Source of the DNA: an uncultured Pelagibacteraceae bacterium
GTDB taxonomy: Bacteria; Pseudomonadota; Alphaproteobacteria; Pelagibacterales; Pelagibacteraceae
Direction of reading: 5' to 3'
Assembly: GCA_902538255.1 (NCBI GenBank)
Contig: CACBEJ010000002.1
Location: 109,381 to 158,267 of the forward strand
DNA: 48,887 nucleotides
In this document: positions 1 through 8,402 of the stretch, piece after piece
How the letters are laid out: each line of letters starts with the position of its first letter
How positions within the stretch are numbered: position 1 is the stretch's first letter
Made by a program: the position numbers and the translations under genes
Notes under the pieces: generated by a model
Told to the model about the DNA's origin: nothing
The model's input: the letters and a program-made list of their open reading frames with translations, nothing else
The model's database searches: none

Positions 1-1
1 T

Positions 2-106
2 GAAAGCGTTCCTTATTTCAGATTTTTACTAATGGGATTAGGATTGTTGTTTATAATGAGGTATAGACCTAAAGGTATACTTCCTGAAAAAATAGAAATA
101 AAGTAA
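2..106 (+). CDS. livM: branched-chain amino acid ABC transporter permease, C-terminal end (LivM-like, partial)
   Basis: Only the last 34 codons are in the window; the 5' part lies to the left. The visible peptide has a final hydrophobic helix followed by the basic tail RYRPKGILPEKIEIK. The R-P-[KQ]-G-[IL]-L pattern after the last helix is typical of LivM/LivH-type inner-membrane permeases, which form the channel for branched-chain amino acids or related amides. A LivK-type binding protein lies about 1.3 kb away on the opposite strand (1385-2575), which supports the call. The rest of the transporter would be expected just left of the window. The assignment rests on a short tail, so it is moderate. 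Confidence 0.6.
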   Translation, partial: ESVPYFRFLLMGLGLLFIMRYRPKGILPEKIEIK

Positions 107-111
107 ACGTA

Positions 112-183
112 ATGAAATATATTATATTAGGTGCTGCTGCTGCTTGGGCTTTGTATATGGCTGATAAGTATTTATTCTTTTAA
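112..183 (+). CDS. 23-aa hydrophobic mini-ORF, function unknown
   Basis: ATG at 112 opens 23 codons ending in TAA at 181-183. The peptide starts MKYIILGAAAAWALYMADKY and is one short hydrophobic stretch with a charged DK near the end, so it could span or sit on the membrane. It starts 5 bases after the LivM-like stop, and its TAA overlaps the ATG of the next gene (TAATG at 181-185). That spacing is what translational coupling looks like in this genome. No clear Shine-Dalgarno sequence is visible. It may be a real microprotein or only a coupling leader for the MFS gene. I do not recognise a family. Confidence 0.4.
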   Translation: MKYIILGAAAAWALYMADKYLFF

Positions 184-1352
184 TGAATAAAAATCTTTCG
201 TTACTTATATTAAGCCAGATTTTTGCTTTTACAGCTGCCCCAGTCACTGTTTTTTTAAGCGGTATAATTGGTTCAAAATTTAGTCCAATAAATACTTTAG
301 CAACTCTTCCAATGGCTTTGTCAGTAGTCGGAATTGCGTTATTTGCTTTTTTTGCTGCAAAGTTAATGAGTATAATTGGACGGAAATTGGGATTCATTTA
401 CGCATCAGTAGGTACATGTTTTGCATCTCTTTTAACTGCATACTCTATAATTATAGAAAGTTTTGTCTTATATAATTTAGGATGCTTTTTAATTGGTGGA
501 GGAATAGCTTTTAGCCATCAATATCGTTTTGCAGCAGTCGAGGTTGTAGATAAGGATTATGCACCAAAAGCAATTTCTATCATTTTGTTAGCAGGAATAG
601 GTTCGGCATTTATTGGTCCAAACATTGCAAACATTTCGAAAGAATTAATTTCAGATCATATGTATGCAGGTTCTTATCTTGCACTTGCCATTTTATCTAT
701 CTCATCAACAATATTTTTAATTTTTTATCAGGAACCAAAAACGATATCTAGTAATCAATATAAAACAGGAAGAAGTTTTTTTGAGCTTATCTCACAACCT
801 AGATTTCTACAGGCACTGATAGCTTCAGCTTTTGCGTATGCAGTAATGACTTTTTTAATGACAGCAACTCCCATAAGTATGCATTTGATGGAGAAAATAA
901 GTTTATCCAAGACTGGATTTGTTATTCAGCTTCATATAGCAGCCATGTTTTTACCTTCATTAATTACTGGAAATTTAATTAAAAGGTTTGGTCATAGTAA
1001 AATTATGCATATGGGAGTTTTATTATTTTTAATCACAATAATTACTAGTTTGTTTGAACAAAATTTTATTAATTATATGATTGCTCTTATTTTTCTAGGG
1101 CTAGGATGGAATTTTTTATTTATATCAGGAACAAGTTTACTTGTTTTGTGTTATAGAGAAGAGGAGAAATTTAGAGCTCAAGGATATAATGATTTAATTG
1201 TTTATTCTATACAAGCAGCAGCGAGTTTGTCTGCTGGGGTGTTTCTAAGCTTAACTAGCTGGAAAAATATGAATTTAATTTGTTTGATTTTTCTAATTAT
1301 CATAGCGCTATCTACCATAAGAGCTGACTTAAAAAAAAACCCCAGTAATTAA
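183..1352 (+). CDS. MFS transporter
   Basis: A 389-aa, almost entirely hydrophobic protein with about 12 predicted membrane helices, the usual size for the major facilitator superfamily. The inter-helix motif AKLMSIIGRKLGF near residues 59-71 matches the loop 2-3 signature (G-x-x-x-D/G-R-x-G-R-K type). The stretch HQYRFAAVEVV after helix 4 is seen in one uncharacterised proteobacterial MFS group. Substrate is unknown; an exporter role is possible. The start ATG overlaps the stop of the 23-codon ORF. The stop codon (1350-1352) lies inside the terminator hairpin. It is probably co-transcribed with the upstream Liv genes. Confidence 0.8.
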   Translation: MNKNLSLLILSQIFAFTAAPVTVFLSGIIGSKFSPINTLATLPMALSVVGIALFAFFAAKLMSIIGRKLGFIYASVGTCFASLLTAYSIIIESFVLYNLGCFLIGGGIAFSHQYRFAAVEVVDKDYAPKAISIILLAGIGSAFIGPNIANISKELISDHMYAGSYLALAILSISSTIFLIFYQEPKTISSNQYKTGRSFFELISQPRFLQALIASAFAYAVMTFLMTATPISMHLMEKISLSKTGFVIQLHIAAMFLPSLITGNLIKRFGHSKIMHMGVLLFLITIITSLFEQNFINYMIALIFLGLGWNFLFISGTSLLVLCYREEEKFRAQGYNDLIVYSIQAAASLSAGVFLSLTSWKNMNLICLIFLIIIALSTIRADLKKNPSN

Positions 1353-1368
1353 ATTACTGGGGTTTTTT
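1331..1368. terminator. bidirectional Rho-independent terminator
   Basis: A run of nine A (1331-1339), the stem CCCCAGTAA (1340-1348), loop TTAAA, the stem TTACTGGGG (1354-1362) and six T (1363-1368). The symmetry gives a U-tract on both strands, so it can end both the + strand MFS transcript and the convergent LivK-like transcript. The MFS stop codon TAA sits in the loop. Confidence 0.9.
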
Positions 1369-1384
1369 GAATTAAGATAAAAAA

Positions 1385-2575
1385 TTATCTTTGTTTTTTA
1401 GTTTTGAATTTTCCACCTTTAATTTCTTGTTCTAAGAAAGAACCTTCAGCTTCACCAACACTAGTAAATGTTACTCCAGTAGCACCTTCGTAATTAATCT
1501 TTTTACCTTTTGCTAGTAAGTCTAAACCTTTCTTAAGTTCACCTGGATAAATTTTAGTTCCAGGAGCATTAGCAACATCCATTACATTTTTTGCAATTGA
1601 TGCTCTGTCAGCAGAGTTACCTGCTTGCATTGCAAGAATGATTAAAGCAGCTGCATCGTAAGATTCACCTGTGTAAGGACCAGAAGCTTCTACACCTCCA
1701 GCTTTTGCAACTTCAGCAAATATACCTGCACCTTTACCAGTAGAACCTGGTAATGATCCAAATGATTTGCTTAGATCTTTTCCGAATGCATCAACTAAAG
1801 ATTGACCAATCATACCATCTGATAAAATAAATCTATCAAACGCACCAGAGTCTAAAGAAGCTTGAATAATTCCTTTTCCTCCTTGGTCAAGATAACCAAT
1901 AACTGCTACAGCATCACCACCAGCAGAAGCAAGAGTTGCTACTTCAGATGAGTAATCTGCTTTTCCATCTTCGTGAGCAGTTACAGTTGTAACTTTAATA
2001 CCATGAGCTTCAACTGCCGCTTTGTAAACATCAGCTAAACCTTTACCATAGTCATTGTTAGTATAAGTGATTGCAACACTTTTTACTTTTCTGTCTTTAG
2101 TTATATCAGCTAAAATTTGACCACCTCTAGCATCTGATGGAGCAGTTCTAAAGAAATACCCTTTGTCATCTAGAGTTGTTAATCCTGGAGAAGTAGCTGA
2201 AGGTGAAATCATTACTACACCATTTGGTACAGCAACGTTAGTTGCAATAGCACCAGTTACACCTGAACAGTCTGCTCCCATAATTGCAGCTACACCACCT
2301 GAAATTAAACCTTCAGCTGCAGCTGTTGCCGCTGCTGAGTCAACACAAGTTGAGTCTGCTCTTACTGGCTCAATTTTTTTTCCACCTAATAGTGAACCTG
2401 AATCAGATGCTTCTTTAAATGCAAGCTCTGCAGATGCAGCCATAGCTGGAGTTAGAGATTCAATAGGACCAGTGAATCCTAAGATTATCCCCATTTTAAT
2501 CGAATGTCCGTCTGCCATTACATTTGAACCAAAACTTGATACAAACATAAATACAGCGATAAATAGTTTTCTCAT
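1385..2575 (-). CDS. livK: branched-chain amino acid-type ABC transporter substrate-binding protein (LivK-like)
   Basis: A 396-aa periplasmic binding protein of the LivK / Peripla_BP_6 family. Residues 1-21 form a signal peptide ending V-M-A before D22. The mature protein starts with the family pattern IKMGIILGFTGP, and the ligand-cleft motif IMGADCSG and the SPSATSPGLT segment follow. Two cysteines (TCVDS, ADCSG) could form a disulfide. The ATG at 2575 has a good GAGG-type ribosome site. It is the last gene of a minus-strand run after the ALDH of the flavin-monooxygenase operon, 110 bases away, with its own possible promoter. It could bind a branched-chain amino acid or the substrate of that operon. 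The terminator at 1331-1368 ends it. Confidence 0.9.
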   Translation of the reverse strand: MRKLFIAVFMFVSSFGSNVMADGHSIKMGIILGFTGPIESLTPAMAASAELAFKEASDSGSLLGGKKIEPVRADSTCVDSAAATAAAEGLISGGVAAIMGADCSGVTGAIATNVAVPNGVVMISPSATSPGLTTLDDKGYFFRTAPSDARGGQILADITKDRKVKSVAITYTNNDYGKGLADVYKAAVEAHGIKVTTVTAHEDGKADYSSEVATLASAGGDAVAVIGYLDQGGKGIIQASLDSGAFDRFILSDGMIGQSLVDAFGKDLSKSFGSLPGSTGKGAGIFAEVAKAGGVEASGPYTGESYDAAALIILAMQAGNSADRASIAKNVMDVANAPGTKIYPGELKKGLDLLAKGKKINYEGATGVTFTSVGEAEGSFLEQEIKGGKFKTKKQR

Positions 2576-2685
2576 TATCTTCCTCTATATTGTTAACAAT
2601 TTATAAAAGACCAATTTAAGTATGAATATTATTAATATTCAATGACAAAATTATCCTATTTTAGACAGTTAATTGACGCTGAAAA
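2576..2685 (-). promoter_or_regulatory. 5' region of the LivK-like gene with two perfect palindromes
   Basis: This 110-base gap holds a GAGGAAG ribosome site just before the start codon and two perfect inverted repeats. One is ATTGTTAACAAT (2589-2600). The other is a 9-bp arm pair TGAATATTA / TAATATTCA around one base (2623-2641). Their position, 13 and 48 bases upstream of the start, suits an operator or promoter, but AT-rich DNA produces such palindromes by chance. No convincing -35/-10 pair can be singled out. Confidence 0.35.
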
Positions 2686-4167
2686 TTACCTGATTGAGAA
2701 GGGGTCTAAAGAAGGTTCATCAGATGTATAGTACCAAGTTGTTTTTACTCTTGTATAGTCTTTAATCGAGTCAATTCCTGCTTCTTTTCCATATCCACTA
2801 TCTTTAATGCCTCCAAATGGTGCAGATGGTGAAATTAATCGATAAGTGTTAACAAATGTTATTCCTGCCCTAATTGCTTTAGAAACTCTCATGCCTCTAG
2901 ATAAATTGCTTGTATAAACTCCAGAAGATAATCCATATTGGTTATCATTCATTTTAGAAATTACTTCTTCTTCCGTATCAAATTTCATAACCGATAATAC
3001 AGGTCCAAATAATTCGTTTTCTGCTACAGGCAGATTATGATTGTCACATTCAATAATTGTTGGGGGAAAGTAATACCCTTTATTTGAGAAAGAATGTCTT
3101 TCACCTCCACACTTAATTTTTCCGCCTTGATCAATTGTCTCTTTAATATTTTTTTCTATTACCTCTAATTGTTTAAAATTACTTAAAGGACCCATCTCTG
3201 TTTCTGGATCCATTGGTGCTCCAATTTTTATTTTTGATGCACGATTTGAAAGCTTATTTAAAAATTCATCGTAAATTCCTTTTTGCAAATAAAGTCTTGA
3301 TCCTGCTATACAACTTTGTCCACTTGCACCAAATATACCTGCAGTAATTCCATTTATTGCATTTTCTTGTTCTGCATCATCAAAGACTGCAACTGGACTT
3401 TTTCCACCTAATTCTAAGCTTACTTCTGATAAATTTTCTGCTGAGTTTTTAATTATATGTCTTGCTGTTTCAGGACCACCAGTAAAAGCAACTTTTTCAA
3501 CTAAGTTATGAGTAGTTAAACTTTTACCACAAGGATCTCCAAATCCTGTAATTACATTCACCACACCTTTAGGGATACCAGTTTTTTCAACTAATTTTGC
3601 AAATTCAAACAAAACAGCAGGTGCAAGTTCTGAAGATTTAATTACCACTGTATTACCCATTGCAAGTGCAGGTGCTATTTTAGTTGCGGTTAAAAACATT
3701 TGTGAATTCCATGGAATGATTGCAGCTATAACTCCTATAGGTATTCTTGTTGTTATTGCTTGAACATTTGGCTTATCGATTGGCAAAACCGTACCTTCAA
3801 CTTTATCTGCCAAGCCTGCATAATAGTCGTAGTATTCTGCTATATAAACTGCTTGTTTTTTTGTTTCTCTGTAAAGTTTTCCAGTATCAATTGTTTCTAT
3901 TTCTCCTAGCATTTCTGCATTTTCTCTTAGTTGATTTCCAATAGCTCTTAAATATCTAGCTCTTTCTCTGGGAAGTAGTTTTGGCCATTCACCTTCGAAT
4001 GCTTTTTGAGCAGCTTTTACTGCATTATCAACATCTTTAGCACTTGCTTCTGGAACAACTGCCCATGGCTCATTATGTTCTGGATTTAGAGTTTCAAATG
4101 TTCTTTTACTTTCAGAGTCAACCCACTCTCCATTAATAAACATTTTATATTGTTTAAGTTTACTCAT
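2686..4167 (-). CDS. aldehyde dehydrogenase (ALDH superfamily, betaine/semialdehyde type)
   Basis: A 493-aa NAD(P)-dependent aldehyde dehydrogenase that oxidises an aldehyde to the acid in the cytoplasm. Catalytic residues are visible: the oxyanion Asn in IIPWNSQ, the general base Glu in SLELGGKSP (about residue 252) and the nucleophile Cys in GASGQSCIAG (about 286). An in-frame TTG at 4176 would add three residues; I prefer ATG 4167, which gives the usual short N-terminus before FINGEWV. It overlaps the end of the alpha/beta hydrolase gene and is the last gene of the five-gene operon. It is clearly different from the ALDH pair at 13947 and 28410. The substrate is unknown, probably an aldehyde made by the operon. 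Confidence 0.9.
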   Translation of the reverse strand: MSKLKQYKMFINGEWVDSESKRTFETLNPEHNEPWAVVPEASAKDVDNAVKAAQKAFEGEWPKLLPRERARYLRAIGNQLRENAEMLGEIETIDTGKLYRETKKQAVYIAEYYDYYAGLADKVEGTVLPIDKPNVQAITTRIPIGVIAAIIPWNSQMFLTATKIAPALAMGNTVVIKSSELAPAVLFEFAKLVEKTGIPKGVVNVITGFGDPCGKSLTTHNLVEKVAFTGGPETARHIIKNSAENLSEVSLELGGKSPVAVFDDAEQENAINGITAGIFGASGQSCIAGSRLYLQKGIYDEFLNKLSNRASKIKIGAPMDPETEMGPLSNFKQLEVIEKNIKETIDQGGKIKCGGERHSFSNKGYYFPPTIIECDNHNLPVAENELFGPVLSVMKFDTEEEVISKMNDNQYGLSSGVYTSNLSRGMRVSKAIRAGITFVNTYRLISPSAPFGGIKDSGYGKEAGIDSIKDYTRVKTTWYYTSDEPSLDPFSIR

Positions 4168-4942
4168 CTGATCCAATAAAATTTTCGATAGTTAAATTTA
4201 CATCATCAGCACACTCAATACCACAAAGATGTTTTCCATCTTTAATGATCTTTAATTGACTTTTAGAGATTAAAGCATTCAATTCTTGAGACATTTTTAC
4301 AGTTGAGCCAATATCGTATTCACCTGTCACAACTAGCGTATTAGCTTTAATTTTATTAAAATCTTCATCATTTTTATGATTAACGAATAGCTCGTAAACC
4401 TTTAGAAAATTATTCATGTTATTTGCAGATAAAATTGAACTTATTTTTTGATATATTTCTGGATTATTTTCTAAATATTTATCAGTAAACCACCTCTTTA
4501 AAGCTTGCTTTGAAAGTTTTAAATCTTGCTTTGCCTGTTCAAACCTTCGATTAACAATTTTTTGTTGTTCTTCGGTTCTTTTATAAATAGAACACAAAAG
4601 AGATAATGTCTGTAAACGTTCATTATGTTTAATTGCAAAATTTCGTGCAATTAAAGACCCTATAGAGAAACCTACAAGATGTATTTTTTTTATTTTAAGA
4701 TGGTCCAAAAGCTCGATAAGTTGTTTAGAAAAATCATCAAAACTTATTTCACCTTCTTCTAATGGTGATCTTCCATGACCTAAAATGTCGTAAGCAATAT
4801 TTGAATGATAATTAAAAAATTCAAGCTGAGGTTGCCAAATTTCATGAGTTAGACCAACACCATGCACAAATACTATTGGGACTTCTTGATATTTTTTATT
4901 GAATAAGTAATAGGTTCCTGAGGCAGTAGTTCCTGTAATCAT
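4160..4942 (-). CDS. alpha/beta hydrolase
   Basis: A 260-aa alpha/beta-hydrolase-fold protein. Visible elements are the oxyanion-hole motif VFVHGVG, the nucleophile elbow HLVGFSIGS (G-x-S-x-G), the acid region VVTGEYDIGS and the catalytic His in KDGKHLCG near the C-terminus. Size and layout resemble 3-oxoadipate enol-lactonase or other ester/lactone/C-C bond hydrolases. An upstream in-frame TTG (4945) exists, but ATG 4942 is preferred. It starts 6 bases after the DUF1185 gene ends and overlaps the following ALDH start. In context it could hydrolyse a lactone, ester or amide product of the flavin monooxygenase. The exact reaction cannot be read from sequence. Confidence 0.85.
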   Translation of the reverse strand: MITGTTASGTYYLFNKKYQEVPIVFVHGVGLTHEIWQPQLEFFNYHSNIAYDILGHGRSPLEEGEISFDDFSKQLIELLDHLKIKKIHLVGFSIGSLIARNFAIKHNERLQTLSLLCSIYKRTEEQQKIVNRRFEQAKQDLKLSKQALKRWFTDKYLENNPEIYQKISSILSANNMNNFLKVYELFVNHKNDEDFNKIKANTLVVTGEYDIGSTVKMSQELNALISKSQLKIIKDGKHLCGIECADDVNLTIENFIGSDE

Positions 4943-4948
4943 CAAGAA

Positions 4949-5536
4949 TTATTTTGGCTCAATGCCCATTTCTTTCATATCTTGATATCTGTCACCAGTT
5001 CTTGCATGTGCTCTACCACTTGATGCCCCACCAATTGCAATAACCACCTCGTCATCAAAAGGTGCATCATGAATAGTAAATTCATGAGTTAGGTAATATG
5101 GTCTCAATCCAGAGTCTGTTTTATGCATCATAGGAATTGCAATCTTTGATCCAGCTGGTCCTCTTGTGTTTGTAAAACTTAAATATGAAGTTCCACCCAC
5201 CGCATCTCTAAATTTATTTCCAAACCTTAAAGTATGAATAAAAGCTGAAGCATGTTCTATTTCACCGTTCAGTCCAACTACACCTGCCTTACCATATGCT
5301 AATATTTTTTCAGGTGATCCTATTTCTTTTATCAATTCCGGAACAAGTAAATCACCTAGCTTTGGTGCAAGATCTAAAATAGTTGGTCTGAGATCTTCAA
5401 CAAAACCCTGACCATGCCATGGATTTTTAAAAACTGCTGCTACTGATACCATTAAAACTGGTTCTTTCGCTTCTTTACCACCTTCAATAAAAGTTTTGTC
5501 TACAAATTTTGTAAATTTTCTTAATTCTAATTTCAT
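4949..5536 (-). CDS. amino acid synthesis family protein (DUF1185, PF06684)
   Basis: A 195-aa soluble protein recognisable as the DUF1185/AA_synth family from its conserved blocks: KPEP-like KEPVLMVSVAAVFKNPW, YGKAGVVGLNGEIEHA, and AIGGASSGRAHARTGDR at the C-terminus. As I recall, crystal structures of this family show a chorismate-mutase-like (AroH) trimeric fold, and its activity has not been established. The gene overlaps the TPP-enzyme stop by 4 bases (ATGA) and sits 3 bases before the hydrolase ORF, so it is part of a catabolic operon, not of an amino-acid biosynthesis cluster. The family name may therefore be misleading here. Confidence 0.85.
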   Translation of the reverse strand: MKLELRKFTKFVDKTFIEGGKEAKEPVLMVSVAAVFKNPWHGQGFVEDLRPTILDLAPKLGDLLVPELIKEIGSPEKILAYGKAGVVGLNGEIEHASAFIHTLRFGNKFRDAVGGTSYLSFTNTRGPAGSKIAIPMMHKTDSGLRPYYLTHEFTIHDAPFDDEVVIAIGGASSGRAHARTGDRYQDMKEMGIEPK

Positions 5537-7236
5537 TTTTTTACTCTATGTTTGAAACTATCTCTTCTAAAACTGTATAATGCTTTTGGATCTACATCAA
5601 CATCAATCACAGATGGCTTATTTGATTTAATTGCTGCTCTTACAGCTTCACAAATCTCAGAAATTTTTTTAACTTTAAAACCTTTTGCACCATAAAGTTC
5701 CGCAACTTTATCAAAGGATGGACTGGTAATATCCGCACCTAAATATCTTTTTCCAAAAAAATCTTTTTGATAAGCTTTTTCAGCACCCCAACTTTTATTG
5801 TTCATCACAATAGTTGTAGTATTAATTCCATATTCAACAGCAGTGCTCAATTCAGATATTGTCATGCCAAAACCCCCATCACCCATAAGACTAACGACTG
5901 TTTTTTTTGGTTTTGCAACCTTGACTCCAAGACCACATGCAAATGAAAAACCAACTAAACCAAAATCCAATGGAGTAAATAATGAAGGAGGATCATAATA
6001 TTCTAAAGCATCTGTAGCCTGCAAACATAACGTTCCAGCATCTAGAGTAATTGCTGAGTTTCTTGGTAGCACTTTTCTTAATTGTTTAAATAGTCCTTTT
6101 GGTTGTATAGGAAAATTTGGACCCAAATTTTCTTTATTTCTATTTATCAAATATTCTTTTCTCTCTTGTAAATAAGAGTTAGTCCAATCTTTAACATTTA
6201 ATTTAATTTTCTCTTTTTTAACCTCTTCGTAAAGTTGTTTAGTTGCAGTCGCAGCATCCGCATGTATCTTTACTTTTACAGGAAAATATTTTCCAAGCAT
6301 TGTTTTTTCTAGTTCAATTTGAATTATCTTTGCTTTTTTATTTATATTTTCATAGGAGTAAAAAGTTGAATTAAATCCTAAACGTGTTCCAATTGCTAAA
6401 ATGATATCTGCATTTTTAACTAATCTTGATGCTACAGGATTTCCTCTAGGACCCATTTGTCCCGCATTTAATTTATGACCAAAAGGAATTGCATCTCCAT
6501 GACCCGCTGCTGTAACAATAGGTAGGTTGCATAGTTCAGCTAACTTAATTACCTCTTTGTATTTAGAATTATACTTAATTCCTGCTCCAACAATAATTAC
6601 CGAACATTTTGAAGATCCGATTAATTTTGCAGCTTTTTTGATATTTTCCTTATTTCCTTTTTGTTTGCTTACATTTGTGAACGATGGTTTTTTAGTATTG
6701 ATATTATAATTGTTTGAAGCTGCTAATATATTTCTTGGTAAATTTACACAAACAGGTCCTTTTCTAGGTTTCATTGCCAAACTAAAAGCATCACTCATAA
6801 TTATTGGAATTATTTTTGAATTTTTTATAGTCCAAGTTTTTTTTGTAATAGGTGTAAACAAAGACTGTTGATCTAAACCCTGAAATGCATCTTCCATTTT
6901 ATCTTTAGTTGAATAAGAACCCGCAATTGCAACAACGGGAGAAAAGGCTGCTTTTGCTTGAGCAACTCCTGTAACTAAATTAGTAGCACCAGGTCCGTTT
7001 TGGCCTGCAATAATTACCCCAGGTTTATTTGAGGCTCTTGCATAACCATCAGCCATATGTGTGCCAGTTCTTTCATCTCTGACACCAATAAATTTTATAC
7101 TTTTCTCATGATAAAGAGCATCAAACATTTCCATTGTTGCTGAACCAATAAGTCCAAAAACATGTTTTACTCTTTCTTTTTTTAATGATTGAACAGCAGC
7201 TTGTCCACCGCTAATTCTTTTTCGTTTTTTATTCAC
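5533..7236 (-). CDS. thiamine pyrophosphate-dependent enzyme, acetolactate synthase-like
   Basis: A 567-aa enzyme with the three-domain layout of the acetolactate synthase / pyruvate oxidase family. The catalytic Glu is in VRDERTG (E55), followed by MADGYARAS. The TPP/Mg motif starts at GDGGFG (452) and ends at NN (479-480). The start codon is GTG (7236), overlapping the monooxygenase stop (GTGA). No regulatory small subunit (IlvH) is nearby, and the gene lies in a catabolic operon, so valine/isoleucine synthesis is unlikely. The HVFGLIGSA and AGQNGPG segments are also seen in sulfoacetaldehyde acetyltransferase-like members, but I cannot claim that activity. It probably cleaves or ligates a 2-oxo acid or a C-C bond in the pathway. 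Confidence 0.85.
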   Translation of the reverse strand: MNKKRKRISGGQAAVQSLKKERVKHVFGLIGSATMEMFDALYHEKSIKFIGVRDERTGTHMADGYARASNKPGVIIAGQNGPGATNLVTGVAQAKAAFSPVVAIAGSYSTKDKMEDAFQGLDQQSLFTPITKKTWTIKNSKIIPIIMSDAFSLAMKPRKGPVCVNLPRNILAASNNYNINTKKPSFTNVSKQKGNKENIKKAAKLIGSSKCSVIIVGAGIKYNSKYKEVIKLAELCNLPIVTAAGHGDAIPFGHKLNAGQMGPRGNPVASRLVKNADIILAIGTRLGFNSTFYSYENINKKAKIIQIELEKTMLGKYFPVKVKIHADAATATKQLYEEVKKEKIKLNVKDWTNSYLQERKEYLINRNKENLGPNFPIQPKGLFKQLRKVLPRNSAITLDAGTLCLQATDALEYYDPPSLFTPLDFGLVGFSFACGLGVKVAKPKKTVVSLMGDGGFGMTISELSTAVEYGINTTTIVMNNKSWGAEKAYQKDFFGKRYLGADITSPSFDKVAELYGAKGFKVKKISEICEAVRAAIKSNKPSVIDVDVDPKALYSFRRDSFKHRVKK

Positions 7237-8402
7237 GAAACTTTTTTTACTTCAGTATCAAAATCATCTTGGAAGTGAGGCATAACTTTTTCTGTAAAGA
7301 GTTTTATACTTTTCATACAATCTTTATGCTTCACACCTGGAAAATTAGACCAAACTTGTAAATTTTGTAAATTGAGTTCAGATTTTAATTCATGAATTTT
7401 ATCAATCACATATTCTGGTGTTCCAAATAACATATTTCTTTTATGTAAAAATTCATAATTTAATAAATCCAATTTACCTTTTGTCTCTGGTAATTCTTCA
7501 CCTGGATCCATATGATTTCCTAAACCTCTCCAATGACAAACCCATCTCATATAATTTACCATATGTTCACCAGCTTTCTCTTTTGCTTCTTCCATCGTAT
7601 CTGCAACGAACATATCTCTTACAAGAGACACCCCTTCTCCAAGGGGTATATTTTTCTTTGTTACTTCTGATCTTTTGTTTTTATAAGCTTCAAACTTTGG
7701 CTTCAAAGCTTTTACTGTTGGTATCCACATGATAACATTGATATTATTTTCAGCAGCCCACTCAATCGATCTAATTCCATCAACTACTTGATGAATTGGA
7801 GGGTGTGGCTGTTGATATGGTTGAGGAACAACACTAATTTTTTTCATAGTACTGTCTTCCATATTCATAAATTCTTCACTAGGAGGACTCATATCATGCT
7901 GCCAAACATAATTTGGGGATGGATAAGTATAAAATTCTCCTTGGTGACTGAAAAATTTTTCACTCCATGCTTTCTTCAATACTTCTAAAGTCTCAGCAAA
8001 TAATCTAAAATTTTTAGCCTGATCTTTTAAGTCAGCTTCTTTATTTAGGTTAATTGCTTCTCTTCCATAAATTCCTCTTGCCACACCTACTTCAACTCTT
8101 CCTTTAGAAAGCTGATCTAGTGTAGCTATATCTTCAGCTAATCTTATTGGATTATGAAAAGTAATAACGTTTGCAGCTTGGCCTATTCTAATATTTTTTG
8201 TTCTTGCAGCTGCATCTGCACCCATCATTAATGGATTTGTACAAGACTCCATTCCCTCGTGATTGAAGTGATGTTCTGTAAACCAAATTGAATTCCATTT
8301 GTTTTGATCACAGTATTCTGTGATTTCTTTAGTTTCATCTAATAATTGATGATAAGGTTTGTGTGTCCAGTTTGTGGTATTACAAAAATAACCAAATTTC
8401 AT
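7233..8402 (-). CDS. LLM-class flavin-dependent monooxygenase (bacterial luciferase-like)
   Basis: A 389-aa luciferase-like TIM-barrel oxidoreductase. The N-terminus MKFGYFCNTTNWTH, the WFTEHHFNHEG motif, the IRIGQAANVITFHNPIRLAE block and GRVEVGVARGIYGRE are family hallmarks. These enzymes use reduced FMN and O2 to oxygenate small organic substrates. The reading frame extends 14 codons further, but ATG 8402 has a near-ideal AGGAGG site (8407-8412), so I take that start. It is the first gene of the operon, followed by the TPP enzyme with a 4-base overlap. No flavin reductase gene is in the window, so reduced flavin must come from elsewhere. Substrate unknown. Confidence 0.88.
   Translation of the reverse strand: MKFGYFCNTTNWTHKPYHQLLDETKEITEYCDQNKWNSIWFTEHHFNHEGMESCTNPLMMGADAAARTKNIRIGQAANVITFHNPIRLAEDIATLDQLSKGRVEVGVARGIYGREAINLNKEADLKDQAKNFRLFAETLEVLKKAWSEKFFSHQGEFYTYPSPNYVWQHDMSPPSEEFMNMEDSTMKKISVVPQPYQQPHPPIHQVVDGIRSIEWAAENNINVIMWIPTVKALKPKFEAYKNKRSEVTKKNIPLGEGVSLVRDMFVADTMEEAKEKAGEHMVNYMRWVCHWRGLGNHMDPGEELPETKGKLDLLNYEFLHKRNMLFGTPEYVIDKIHELKSELNLQNLQVWSNFPGVKHKDCMKSIKLFTEKVMPHFQDDFDTEVKKVS

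Noticed and set aside
2163..2606. 147-codon open frame on the + strand inside the LivK-like gene
   Set aside because: It is the antisense shadow of a well-supported binding protein with signal peptide and family motifs; its own translation has no domain and runs into the promoter region.
5533..7236. Biosynthetic acetolactate synthase (ilvB) or sulfoacetaldehyde acetyltransferase (xsc)
   Set aside because: No small subunit and no pta or sulfonate genes are present, and the gene is in a catabolic operon; only the family-level call is safe.
2686..8402. Rut-type pyrimidine degradation operon
   Set aside because: A luciferase-like monooxygenase is shared with Rut, but no isochorismatase-like RutB, RutC, RutE, flavin reductase RutF or RutG-type transporter is present, and DUF1185 and the TPP enzyme are not part of Rut.
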